Of a stretch of 48,353 nt of DNA, positions 35,913 to 43,991 are shown one piece after another. The position numbers and the translations under genes were made by a program. The notes beneath the pieces are model-generated. The model was given only the letters and a program-made list of their open reading frames with translations, was not told the origin of the DNA and made no database searches. The first letter of the stretch is position 1. Every line of letters starts with the position of its first letter. Origin of the DNA: JBMTVN01 sp046047235. GTDB taxonomy: Bacteria > Verrucomicrobiota > Verrucomicrobiia > Limisphaerales > JAHDYP01. The DNA is taken from the NCBI GenBank assembly GCA_046047235.1, contig JBJOII010000017.1, forward strand, positions 1-48,353, given 5' to 3'.

Positions 35913-37046
35913 CTAGCCAAAGAAAAGGATGTTCCCGTCCGATGTGGCGATGACGAGTTCTCCGGTCGGGGAGACAGAAGGCTGGGCTTCGATCGAACGA
36001 GCGGTGGTGTGGTGGATGTAGCCCCAGCCATTCGCGTCGATCTCGTGTATTTGGCCAAGAGGATCGCCTAGCCAGGCTGTCCCGTTGGCATCCACAACAG
36101 GACTGGCGAGCAGGTATTCAGAGCCGGTCCTGTAGGTCCACTCGATCTGGCCTTCGGGTCCCAAGGCATGGAGATTTCCCGCGAGGTCAGCGATGCGGAG
36201 TGAGCCGTTCGGGCCAAGTGTCGGAGTGGCTTGCACACATGCGGGGAGGGAGCTGGTCCGGATGGCGGAACCGCCCTTTAAGTCTTGAACCGCAAGGACG
36301 GAGTCGGTGTCGTGGTTAAGAACCGCAAAGAGCAGGTCGTTCGAGGCATCCACGACGGGACTGGCAGCCGTCATCATTCTGCGCGGACCCCGGCTGCCTG
36401 CCTCCTCCACGTGCAACACATGCTCTGAGCCATCCTGACTGAGCCGGACCAATTCGATACCCTTTTCCCAGACAGCGCGCAGTATGTAGATGTTACCATC
36501 AGCCGAGGCGGCAGCGGCGCTCTGGGGGTAAATGCCGGCATCCCACGATGCCATGACGCTGCCGTCCCCGGAACTCAACCTTGTCCAGCGACCTCCCCAG
36601 CTACTGACGAGAATCGAGTCGTCCAATGGCAGGATCGCCGAGAGGATGCGAGGATCCGAAGTTGTTTGGATCTCCGTTTCCCAGAGGAGGTCACCGCTGG
36701 AGGCATCCAGCGCGCAGGCATGCCCCTGTAACGTGCCGACGTAGAGACGCGAATCATCGGAGGCCAGCGCTGGGGTCGTGACGGTGCCAGCGGACAGTCG
36801 TGCCTTCCACGCCGGTCTGCGCTCGGCGTTGAATGCGTGGACTCCACCGCGTGCATCAGCAAGGTATGCCGTCCCGGAGCTGGCAAAGAGGACTGACGAC
36901 TTGGAGGGGGCGTTAACCTGAATCGACCGGGGCGCGGCAGGGCTTGAGACCAGTCTGCACCGGGCCCGACCCGAGCGTTGCGCGTCACCGCCGGCCGTGC
37001 GCCACGTCGGGAAGGATGGTATGGGAACAGGTTGCTTTGAGTTCAA
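35913..37046 (-). CDS. PQQ-like beta-propeller repeat protein
   Basis: 377 residues of repeating beta strands of the PQQ/quinoprotein-like propeller type (VHAFNAERRPAWKARL, GHACALDASSGDLLWETEI, GNLHALGPEGQIEWTYRTG). No PQQ-dehydrogenase active-site residues and no export signal are obvious; the N-terminus is short and polar. Its ATG overlaps the stop of the DUF362 gene by four bases, so the two are translationally coupled. A binding or scaffold role is likely. Its coding strand lacks the local base skew seen in DUF362 directly upstream, which hints at a different history. Confidence 0.75.
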   Translation of the reverse strand: MNSKQPVPIPSFPTWRTAGGDAQRSGRARCRLVSSPAAPRSIQVNAPSKSSVLFASSGTAYLADARGGVHAFNAERRPAWKARLSAGTVTTPALASDDSRLYVGTLQGHACALDASSGDLLWETEIQTTSDPRILSAILPLDDSILVSSWGGRWTRLSSGDGSVMASWDAGIYPQSAAAASADGNIYILRAVWEKGIELVRLSQDGSEHVLHVEEAGSRGPRRMMTAASPVVDASNDLLFAVLNHDTDSVLAVQDLKGGSAIRTSSLPACVQATPTLGPNGSLRIADLAGNLHALGPEGQIEWTYRTGSEYLLASPVVDANGTAWLGDPLGQIHEIDANGWGYIHHTTARSIEAQPSVSPTGELVIATSDGNILFFG

Positions 37047-38269
37047 GACGCTGTCCTCCGGTAGGTGGGTTCAAAACCAAAGCGTGCCTTGTCTAGCGGG
37101 GTGCCAACCGTTTCAATATTGGACAAACGGTTTTCACCGAGGCCACGATTGCGGGCTAGCGCGAGGTAATTGGTGCCGTTCACGAAGGGCCAGGTGCGGT
37201 CCGGTGCGGTGGGATCGAAGCCCATGGCCGAGGCGGCGACGGCGTCCGTGCAGACCGCGTTGCGCCCGGCGATGAGCAGGCCGGGGCGAGTGACCCGCAC
37301 CATGGATCCCATCCACCAGCCCTCGGCTGACTGGATGGTGCTGATGGCGTCGATGACGACGAGATCGATAGGGAAGGCTGCGGCGAGATCAACGATGAAG
37401 CGGGGCACGTTGTGGCCGTGGTCGCCTTCGATGGATTTGCCGTTGAAGCTGGCGGCTGAGGTGAGGGGGAGCCTGGAACAGTTGTGCATCGTGCCGCTCC
37501 GGTAATCCATGGCGTTCTCATCGGGCTCGGACTTGAGGTCATCGCCGTAGAGGGAGCTGGGAGGGATGCCGAACAGGTTCTTCATGCCGGCGGTGACACC
37601 TCCTGATACGTGACTTTTCAGTTTGGCAAGCGAGATCAGGACGTCCGTATCGGTGTAAGTGCGGTTGACTTCCCATGCCGTGGCCAGTTCGGGGGTGCCG
37701 GGGGTTTTGACCCAGGCGTAAGAGCTGTGGCGGCCGAGGTTGCGGGTGTTTTCGAAACGGGCTTTGCCTTCCATGGCGGCGTTGAACTCCGCGAGGTTGA
37801 AACCGTAACCGAGGAAGCTTTGCTGGTCGGTTTCGCGGAAGGGTAGCTGGTCGGTGAACGTGACGGAGCGAGCACCGTATTGGACGAGCAGTGCCCCCAA
37901 CGCTTGAGCCACCACCGGATGAACGATAACCGTCAACGAGAGGGGAATGCCGGCGAGATCCGCTTGGGAGGAGTTCACCAGATTGACTTTGACCGTGACG
38001 TGTTTGCGGCGGACGAGCCGACCTACCCCGCCGATTTCGTCGAACATCATGTTGAGTTCGCGTTTAACAGCGCTGTAATCGTATCGCGGGCATAGATGAA
38101 GGCTCACAGGTGAGCGGGGCGGTGCGGGGGCTGCCACGACCGACGCCGCCGCGGGCAGAGCGGCCGCAGCACCAGCCGCCATCTGAAGGAAGTGCCTGCG
38201 CGTCAGTAATCCACCGGGGCACTGCGGTGCTTTGCCCGGAAACATGGAAGCCGGATCCTTGCGGAACAT
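37043..38269 (-). CDS. Tat-exported DUF362 protein
   Basis: 408 residues with a clear twin-arginine signal (LTRRHFLQMAAGAAAALPAAA) and a DUF362 domain: VTVKVNLVNS, LISLAKLKSHVSGGVTAGMKNLFG, and a late NAVCTDAVAASAMGFDP. DUF362 proteins occur alone or with ferredoxin domains and have no proven activity; no [4Fe-4S] motif is present here. The Tat motif points to export of a folded, possibly cofactor-containing protein. It is first in a two-gene operon with the PQQ-like propeller (four-base overlap) and is divergent from DUF2256/cryptochrome across the repeat mosaic. Confidence 0.82.
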   Translation of the reverse strand: MFRKDPASMFPGKAPQCPGGLLTRRHFLQMAAGAAAALPAAASVVAAPAPPRSPVSLHLCPRYDYSAVKRELNMMFDEIGGVGRLVRRKHVTVKVNLVNSSQADLAGIPLSLTVIVHPVVAQALGALLVQYGARSVTFTDQLPFRETDQQSFLGYGFNLAEFNAAMEGKARFENTRNLGRHSSYAWVKTPGTPELATAWEVNRTYTDTDVLISLAKLKSHVSGGVTAGMKNLFGIPPSSLYGDDLKSEPDENAMDYRSGTMHNCSRLPLTSAASFNGKSIEGDHGHNVPRFIVDLAAAFPIDLVVIDAISTIQSAEGWWMGSMVRVTRPGLLIAGRNAVCTDAVAASAMGFDPTAPDRTWPFVNGTNYLALARNRGLGENRLSNIETVGTPLDKARFGFEPTYRRTAS

Positions 38270-38321
38270 GCATCAATGAAGATCCAGAAAGCGATGAAGT
38301 CAATGCTGGTGGGCCCCTCCA

Positions 38322-38340
38322 GTCGTGGTCGGACCACGGC
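38322..38340. repeat. REP-like palindrome, copy A
   Basis: GTCGTGGTC-G-GACCACGGC: a 9-1-9 palindrome with one mismatch. Its reverse complement carries the flank ACTGG, matching the flank of the two copies at 38549 and 38594. It therefore lies in inverted orientation to them and bounds the repeat-filled gap 38322-38622 on the left. Confidence 0.75.
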
Positions 38341-38390
38341 AACTCATTCGCGCGTAAGTTCTTGCCGCAAAAACAATCCTGTTTTGAGGC

Positions 38391-38428
38391 CTATGGAGCG
38401 CTTTTTGCCCCTGTTTTCGGCTCCATAG
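38391..38428. repeat. Hairpin repeat family H, copy 1
   Basis: CTATGGAGC (38391-38399) pairs with GCTCCATAG (38420-38428) around a 20-base loop containing CTTTTTGCCCC. Aligned base by base it is clearly homologous to the hairpin at 38462-38498. Confidence 0.7.
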
Positions 38429-38461
38429 CTTCGGGAGCGGCAGCGACCAGAGGACTGGTGG

Positions 38462-38498
38462 TATGGGGCTCTTTTTGGGCCCCAAAAGGGCTCCATAG
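38462..38498. repeat. Hairpin repeat family H, copy 2
   Basis: TATGGGGCTCTTTTTGGGC pairs imperfectly with GCCCC-AAAAGGGCTCCATA, an almost complete palindrome. It shares the TATGG.GC.CTTTTTG and GGCTCCATAG blocks with copy 1, 33 bases upstream. Confidence 0.7.
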
Positions 38499-38532
38499 GG
38501 CCGAATACGGGCCGCTTTTATTTGTAACATGT

Positions 38533-38622
38533 TTGGGTGGAGTGGGTTGTCGTGGTCCGACCACGACTGGGTTGACATTGGGTGGAGTGGGTTGTCGTGG
38601 TCCGACCACGACTGGGTTGACA
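38533..38622. repeat. Perfect 45-bp tandem duplication with central palindrome
   Basis: Two identical 45-base units (38533-38577 and 38578-38622) lie head to tail with no gap. Each holds the perfect 9-1-9 palindrome GTCGTGGTCCGACCACGAC (38549-38567 and 38594-38612) preceded by a GGAG tetranucleotide. This is the arrangement of REP elements mobilised by Y1-type (RAYT) transposases. The DUF2256 start codon lies 33 bases after the second unit. The whole gap 38270-38654 contains no credible gene; it is filled with these repeats and must also hold the divergent promoters. Confidence 0.85.
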
Positions 38623-38654
38623 GGAGGGGGATCGGGTCTTCATTGGCGGCACTG

Positions 38655-38798
38655 ATGCATAAGAAGCTCCATTTGCCTGAGAAGGCCTGTTGTGTTTGTG
38701 GACGGCCATTTGTGTGGCGCAAGAAATGGGAGCGGGTGTGGGATGAGGTGAAGTATTGCAGTGACCGTTGTCGGCGTCGTCGTGGAGGTGAGGGGTGA
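38655..38798 (+). CDS. DUF2256 zinc-ribbon-like small protein
   Basis: 47 residues from ATG 38655. The signature K.CCVCGRPFVWRKKWERVW with a C-terminal YCSDRCRRRR gives four Cys as CxxC...CxxxC, a probable zinc ribbon. DUF2256 genes are regularly found next to cryptochrome/photolyase genes, as here: its stop overlaps the cryptochrome start (GTGA). A longer frame reaching 38529 would translate the repeat units and is rejected. The function is unknown. Confidence 0.9.
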   Translation: MHKKLHLPEKACCVCGRPFVWRKKWERVWDEVKYCSDRCRRRRGGEG

Positions 38799-40084
38799 GT
38801 TTGGCGCTGGTTTGGTTTAGGCGGGATTTGCGGTTGCGGGACAACGAAGCGCTGGTGGGGGCGGTGCGGGAGTTCGACCGTGTGTTGCCGGTGTATGTGA
38901 TTGATCCGAGGGAGTGGGGTTTTTCGAGCCATGGATTTCGGCGGACGGGGGTTTTTCGGACGCGGTTTTTGGGCGAGTGTGTTGAGTCATTGCGGGAGGG
39001 CTTGATGGAACGCGGGGGGGATTTGTTGGTGGTTGAGGGCTGGCCGGAGGTGGTTTTGCCGGAGTTGATCACGAGGCATGGTGCAGAGGCCTTGTTTGCC
39101 AGCAGGGAAGTGGGCTGGGAGGAAGCTGAGTTGGAGCGTCGGTTGGTGGATGCCTTGGGGGATGGATCTAAGGTGCGGTGGTTTCGTGGGCAGACCTTGC
39201 TGCATCCCGAGGATTTGCCGTTCGAATTGGACGCTCTCCCGTCTGTGTTTACCGTCTTTCGTCGGCGGGTGGAGGCGGGCTGGGTCGTACGGCAGGAGTT
39301 GCCGGTGCCGGAGCGGGTTCCCTGGCCTGAGCGTGTGGAGCGTTGCGTTGCGGGGTGTTTCGAGCGGTATGGGGCAGGGGAGGTGGAGGATGACGAACGG
39401 GCCGTGCTGCGGTTTCGGGGTGGGGAACCTGCGGGGCTGGGCAGGCTTGAGTCGTATTTCTGGGAGGGTGACCGACTGAGATCCTACAAGGAGACCCGGA
39501 ACGGGCTGGTGGGCCCGGAGTATTCTTCGAAGTTTTCTCCGTGGCTGGCGATGGGCTGTTTGTCACCCCGGACCGTGTACTCTGAGGTGCTGCGGTATGA
39601 GGCGGAGCGGGTGAAGAACGACTCGACCTATTGGCTGGTCTTCGAGCTATTGTGGCGGGATTACTTTCGGTTTTTGCTCGAGAAAGCAGGGCGGCGCCTG
39701 TTTTGGGCGGGTGGATTGAGGGGGCGGGCGGGCGGGGGGGAGCGGGATGCTGAGGTCGTGACGCGTTGGCTGGAGGGGCGGACGGGGCAGCCCTTTGTGG
39801 ATGCGGGCATGCGTGAGCTGAGGTTGACGGGTTATCTTTCCAACCGCATGCGGCAGAACGTGGCGTCGTATTTCGTGCACGATCTGGGGCAGGACTGGAG
39901 AGTTGGGGCGGAGTGGTTTGAGTCGATGCTCGTGGATTATGACGTCAGCAGCAACTGGGGTAACTGGGCTTACCTTGCGGGGGTGGGGACGGATCCGCGT
40001 GAGGGACGTCGGTTCAATGTGGTGGGGCAGGCGGAGCGGTATGATCCCGTGGGGGAGTATCGGAAACTTTGGGCGGAGCGGTAG
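38795..40084 (+). CDS. DASH-family cryptochrome / deoxyribodipyrimidine photolyase
   Basis: 429-residue flavoprotein. The N-terminal alpha/beta antenna domain begins ALVWFRRDLRLRDNEAL. The FAD domain has YKETRNGLVGPEYSSKFSPWLAMGCLSPR and the catalytic-region block TGQPFVDAGMRELRLTGYLSNRMRQNVAS. It also has WGNWAYLAGVGTDPR, the variant typical of Cry-DASH. Cry-DASH proteins repair cyclobutane dimers, mainly in single-stranded or looped DNA, using blue light and FADH-. The GTG start at 38795 overlaps the DUF2256 stop. No separate methenyl-THF ligand evidence can be given. Confidence 0.93.
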   Translation: MSLALVWFRRDLRLRDNEALVGAVREFDRVLPVYVIDPREWGFSSHGFRRTGVFRTRFLGECVESLREGLMERGGDLLVVEGWPEVVLPELITRHGAEALFASREVGWEEAELERRLVDALGDGSKVRWFRGQTLLHPEDLPFELDALPSVFTVFRRRVEAGWVVRQELPVPERVPWPERVERCVAGCFERYGAGEVEDDERAVLRFRGGEPAGLGRLESYFWEGDRLRSYKETRNGLVGPEYSSKFSPWLAMGCLSPRTVYSEVLRYEAERVKNDSTYWLVFELLWRDYFRFLLEKAGRRLFWAGGLRGRAGGGERDAEVVTRWLEGRTGQPFVDAGMRELRLTGYLSNRMRQNVASYFVHDLGQDWRVGAEWFESMLVDYDVSSNWGNWAYLAGVGTDPREGRRFNVVGQAERYDPVGEYRKLWAER

Positions 40085-40108
40085 ATGGGGCGGGATTGGG
40101 AGCAAGGG

Positions 40109-40147
40109 GCCGGGAGTCCGCAGGGATTCAGTCTGCGGACTCCCGGC
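40109..40147. terminator. 15-bp perfect hairpin between convergent genes
   Basis: GCCGGGAGTCCGCAG (40109-40123), a nine-base loop, and CTGCGGACTCCCGGC (40133-40147). It lies between the 3' ends of the cryptochrome gene (40084) and the - strand hypothetical gene (40157). No T-run follows on either strand, so it is a strong transcript-end or mRNA-protection structure rather than a standard terminator. Confidence 0.6.
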
Positions 40148-40156
40148 GGCTTGTGG

Positions 40157-41224
40157 TTAATCGTGGTAGTGGGGTTTGGGCAGACGCTGGTCCCGGTTAT
40201 AGGGTGGATCCTCGTGGGGTGGGATGTCCATGTCGGGGAACTCATCCTCCCAGCGTTTTCGCCAGAATGAATCCGCGTAGTATCTCAGGTAGAGATCTGT
40301 GGGGTCGTCCTGCGAGGTATACTCCGTCATATCGACGTGGTGGTTCCATCCGGAGTCTTTGGGGAGGTCCGGGTGTTTTTCCTCGATGAAGTCCTCCACG
40401 AGGATGGCGTAGAGTTCTCGGTCGGAGAGGTGGTTGGTGAAGCCGAGGAAGATGTGATGGTCGGCGAGGGCGTGGATGAGTTTATTGAGATGGTGGGGTA
40501 AGTCCGCGGGGCTGAGGGCAAGGATGGGTATTGGTTTGAAGCCATCCCGCTCGAGGATTTCCCTGAGTGTGGTTTTGGGTTTTTGTTCGATCAGGAGCAT
40601 GTGTTGCAGGAACGCATCCTCGGCGGGGTCGGGATCCAGGCCGAGTGGCGGTAGTGGACCGGGTTCTGCGGGATGTTCCTGCCGGACCTCAACGTGCTTG
40701 TCGAGGGATGCTTCCAGGCGGGACACGAACTCGGCCATGAAATCGCACATGGCTTTTCCGTTGGCTTCGTTCAGTGCTCGGGTTTCGGTTTCATCCAGTG
40801 TCCAGAGGGGTTCGGTGATTTGGAGTGTGACCGTGGGGTTATAGAGTTCGATGACCACGCGGCCATTTGTTTCGCTGAACCATTCCAGATACGTACCGTT
40901 GGTCCAGACGCAGGGAAGGGGTGCCTTGTGGTCTTTGTGGAACCATTCCGTGAGGTCGACCGTGGGCATGCGGACCTTGCGGGACGCGGTGAGTTCACCG
41001 CAGACGCCCTGTTGCAGCGCTGCGAGGCCATCGAGCGGGGCGGCTCGGGCGGCGGGGTTTTCCAGGGTGAGAAGGCATCCGGCGAGGTCGGGAAGGGCAT
41101 TGCCTTTTAGGTCGAGCCGGAGCGGTTCATCGCGTCCAAGGAGCCAGACGGTTCCGGTGACGCGGTTGCGGATGCGATTGTCGAGCACGAGTCGACACAC
41201 TTGTTCGTGTATACGCCAAGCCAT
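40157..41224 (-). CDS. Hypothetical protein, apparently lineage-specific
   Basis: 355 residues from ATG 41224. The N-terminus (WRIHEQVCRLVLDNRIRNRVTG) and the next strand (VWLLGRDEPLRLDLKGNALPDLAG) resemble hypothetical proteins of Verrucomicrobia I recall, but no domain is recognised. The middle is acidic and rich in Glu, Leu and Pro. The C-terminus is rich in Asp, His and Tyr (DDPTDLYLRYYADSFWRKRWEDEFPDMD). No signal peptide or membrane helix. Frames extending upstream to 41335 have no visible support, and no Shine-Dalgarno sequence precedes any ATG. The 293 bp upstream (41225-41517) hold no evident gene. Confidence 0.7.
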   Translation of the reverse strand: MAWRIHEQVCRLVLDNRIRNRVTGTVWLLGRDEPLRLDLKGNALPDLAGCLLTLENPAARAAPLDGLAALQQGVCGELTASRKVRMPTVDLTEWFHKDHKAPLPCVWTNGTYLEWFSETNGRVVIELYNPTVTLQITEPLWTLDETETRALNEANGKAMCDFMAEFVSRLEASLDKHVEVRQEHPAEPGPLPPLGLDPDPAEDAFLQHMLLIEQKPKTTLREILERDGFKPIPILALSPADLPHHLNKLIHALADHHIFLGFTNHLSDRELYAILVEDFIEEKHPDLPKDSGWNHHVDMTEYTSQDDPTDLYLRYYADSFWRKRWEDEFPDMDIPPHEDPPYNRDQRLPKPHYHD

Positions 41225-41517
41225 ACGAATTGATTTGAATGAGTAACTACCTCCTTTGTCCTGCTGATCCATTCCGCGCGACGCGGTGCCCCGCAAGGAC
41301 GTGGGGTATTCAAATCCGATTCTGCTTTGAGGCAAGGATATTCTTGGTGGAGACGTGAGGGGGTGGCGGTTTGCCTGTTATCGCTGCGGCTTGGCTGCTT
41401 AAGACCGGGGCATCAAAAAGGTGGGGCAAGCTTCCGGGGGGAAAGTGGGGGCGGGGGGAGCTTATCCGGGCGGTTGTGGCCTGCCTCCTCACACATCCGA
41501 GGGTGAGGTGGGGGGCG

Positions 41518-42324
41518 CTAGCGTTCCACGGCACGGAACAGCGTATTTGTGAGCTGGTCTTCGTAGAAGATCGTGTAGGGGCTGGTTGGGTTGCCCTCGA
41601 CATCGGTAAACTCACCGTCGGTTGAGTTGCTGCTTTGGAGTATTCCCTGGAAAGTGATGTGAACATCGCCGAAGAAGTCTGTTTCAACGCGGAGAGCGGG
41701 CGGTGGCGGGGGGAGGACGGATACGGCGATTTCTCCTATGGTGGCGAAGGCGAAGGATTGGTTAGGGGGGGGCAGGGTATAGGATGAATTGATGTTCAGT
41801 CGCAGGTAGCGGCCGGCTGTGGGCTCGGTTAGGGCGAGGATATCGGCGGGGCAATTGGTTGTTTTGGAGAGGTAGTTGTGGAGGAGGAAGGAGCCGCAGG
41901 GGGTGCCTTCATCGAGCGGGTCGAAGCGGAGTTCAACATCGACATCCTCGAGGGAGACATTCCAGATGGCGATCTGGTCGACGGTATAGTTTTTGCCGAG
42001 ATCAAATTCGAGGTAGCCGGTCAGGGGGAGGTCGAATGTGGCGAGGCTTTTCCAGGTGTTGGTGCTGGCAGGGTTGGCGGTGGTGTCCTGGCCGGAGTTG
42101 AAGTAGGCATCGAAGTCGGTGGAATTGCTATTGAAGCGCGTTGCGAGGCCGGACTGATCGAGCATTTTGGTGACGCGGTTTGTCTGGCTATAGGTGCCGA
42201 GAGTATTTTCCGTGACTTCGACCGGGCTGAGCATGGTGCCGGCATGGTTGGCTGAGAGGGAGGTGATGAGGAGCAGGAGCAGGGCGAGCGAGCGTGGGAA
42301 AGTTTGGGGTGGGTTATGCGTCAT
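41518..42324 (-). CDS. Exported discoidin-like (F5/8 type C) domain protein
   Basis: 268 residues from ATG 42324. A signal peptide (SLALLLLLITSLSANHA) leads to a galactose-binding-like beta sandwich: GYLEFDLGKNYTVDQIAIWNVS is the classic F5/8 core strand pair, and AGRYLRLNINSSY a later strand. The C-terminal 60 residues resemble the sorting or low-complexity ends of verrucomicrobial exported proteins. A carbohydrate-binding role is likely. It lies 87 bp after the DUF1593 gene on the same strand. Confidence 0.72.
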   Translation of the reverse strand: MTHNPPQTFPRSLALLLLLITSLSANHAGTMLSPVEVTENTLGTYSQTNRVTKMLDQSGLATRFNSNSTDFDAYFNSGQDTTANPASTNTWKSLATFDLPLTGYLEFDLGKNYTVDQIAIWNVSLEDVDVELRFDPLDEGTPCGSFLLHNYLSKTTNCPADILALTEPTAGRYLRLNINSSYTLPPPNQSFAFATIGEIAVSVLPPPPPALRVETDFFGDVHITFQGILQSSNSTDGEFTDVEGNPTSPYTIFYEDQLTNTLFRAVER

Positions 42325-42410
42325 TAGGCACCACATAGTGCGGGAGCGTTCAACTTGGCGGGTTGGGTGCGCAAGCTGTTTTGTGCCCAAAGGGGCTGGC
42401 GTGGCCGGCG

Positions 42411-43817
42411 TTAACGGACTTCGATCAGGATCCGGCGATAGGTAGTCATAGGGGGGGTGCCTTCATCCGTGACCGCGAGTATCACGTGGTAAGTGCCAAC
42501 GGGGGTGTTCGGGGGGATGAAGCAGGAGGTGATGGGTTGGTTGGGGTTCGAGAGGGTGAGTGGTGTTGGATGGGGTCCGGCTTCGGGGTAGGGGGAGTAT
42601 TCGTAGGACAGGTTATCCTGATCGGGATCTGAGGAAGCTGAAGCGTCCAGATGGACAGTTGAGTTTGGAGTGGCGTGCAGGATGAGGGGCGCAGGGGGTG
42701 GAGTGTTGTTGAGTTGGGCGACCGGGTGATGATTGGCTTGGGAAGGGGGTTGGACGCACCAATCGAGACGGGCCCGGAGGTCGGACTGGAAGGCGGGGCG
42801 CCAGCGCGCGACCGTGAGTCGGGTATGATTCAGGCCGTCCAGACTGTCGGCGGCATCCCGGAAGTGTCTTGGGGACGTTTGGGTATAACGTCCGCCCCAG
42901 CCGCCTGCTTCGGGGTGATCTGGCAGGTTGAGTCCGTTTTCCAGGAAGAAGAACCAGGATGGAGTATCGCCTTCCTTGAGGGCGCCGTGGGGGTTGGGGG
43001 CGGTCCAGGTGCGGGTGGGGTAGAGGGCGCCGAGGGGGCCGTGGTTCTGGAGGACGTGTTCCGTGAGCCACTCGCGTGAGGTGCAGTCGAGGTCGCCTTC
43101 GAGATACATTCCGCGGAATGCGGCGTCGCGTCTGTCGGCTCCTTCAGGGGCCGCGCTGAGGATATAGAAGAGTTCGGGGAACTGCTTTTGAATCCAGGGG
43201 GCGAGGCCGTCCTGGTCGGCGATATCGAAGACCCGGGTTCGCTGCAGGATGGAGTCGAGGTGATCCTTGGAGAGATTTTGGCGTATTCTCCAGAGTGCCT
43301 GGGCGAGGTCGGTTTGGCCGCCCCAGATGGAGATGTTGAGCGGGCGCGGGTCGGCATGTTTGAGGCGTTGGATGATCCAGTTTGATCCGGGGGTGTCGTG
43401 CTCGGGACCGATGGCGTGTTGGCCGCGCTGGGGGTTGCCGGGGTGGACGGTGTTGCGGAGTGATTCCGCTGTGGGGTAGTTGGGATTATGGAGCGAGAGG
43501 TTGGGTTGCACTTCTTTGTAGGCTGTGATTGTGGCGTGGATGAGATCGACGCGGGTGGTGGCTATTCCCAGTTCGCCCGGGGTTCCGGAGGCGGAGGCGA
43601 CGAGGCCTTCGATTTGGAGCTGGTTGGAGTGGAGGAGCAGGCGGATGAGGGATTGCTGGTCATCCGGGTCGCCGCCGATGTCGGTGAGGACGAGTAGTCG
43701 GGGGAGCGTGGCTGGAGATGCTGCGAGGGTGGCGGTGTGGGTGGAGAGGAGGAGGATTGGGAGGAGGGCGGAGGTGAGGAGGGAGAGGGAGTTCGGGGAC
43801 ATGAGAGGAGGGTTCAT
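42411..43817 (-). CDS. Exported DUF1593 / nucleoside-hydrolase-like protein with PKD-like C-domain
   Basis: 468 residues: an N-terminal signal (TSALLPILLLSTHTATLA), a nucleoside-hydrolase-like catalytic domain starting LLVLTDIGGDPDDQQSLIRLLL (Asp46, Asp50, Asp52, Asp53 near the metal site), and a C-terminal beta sandwich with VHLDASASSDPDQDNLSYEYSPY, a PKD-like pattern. DUF1593 proteins are linked to extracellular polysaccharide degradation (for example the cellulose-binding Sde182 type). The start is the first ATG; a second ATG five codons on is equally possible. It shares a strand with the discoidin-like gene and is divergent from the asparagine-synthetase-like operon. Confidence 0.83.
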   Translation of the reverse strand: MNPPLMSPNSLSLLTSALLPILLLSTHTATLAASPATLPRLLVLTDIGGDPDDQQSLIRLLLHSNQLQIEGLVASASGTPGELGIATTRVDLIHATITAYKEVQPNLSLHNPNYPTAESLRNTVHPGNPQRGQHAIGPEHDTPGSNWIIQRLKHADPRPLNISIWGGQTDLAQALWRIRQNLSKDHLDSILQRTRVFDIADQDGLAPWIQKQFPELFYILSAAPEGADRRDAAFRGMYLEGDLDCTSREWLTEHVLQNHGPLGALYPTRTWTAPNPHGALKEGDTPSWFFFLENGLNLPDHPEAGGWGGRYTQTSPRHFRDAADSLDGLNHTRLTVARWRPAFQSDLRARLDWCVQPPSQANHHPVAQLNNTPPPAPLILHATPNSTVHLDASASSDPDQDNLSYEYSPYPEAGPHPTPLTLSNPNQPITSCFIPPNTPVGTYHVILAVTDEGTPPMTTYRRILIEVR

Positions 43818-43991
43818 GAGGGTGGGGTGAAGTCAACACAGGAAACGATCTGCGGGATGCGGGGGACTTTTTACATTGTCCAAGTTGTTCGTGGGGAGCG
43901 GGCTGTGGCGGGGATGCGGGCATTTGGGGCATTAAATGTTTGAGCCATGGGAGAGCGTGTGTGTTGAATGTGGGCTGAACGTACGGAAATG

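Noticed and set aside
38529..38654. N-terminal extension of DUF2256 with WSGLSWSDHDWVD repeats
   Set aside because: It is a translation of the 45-bp DNA repeat; DUF2256 proteins start at the ATG used here and the extension has no domain.
41487..41508. CCTCAC/GTGAGG stem after the discoidin-like gene
   Set aside because: It has only six pairs, a ten-base loop and no T-run, so it is within chance expectation.
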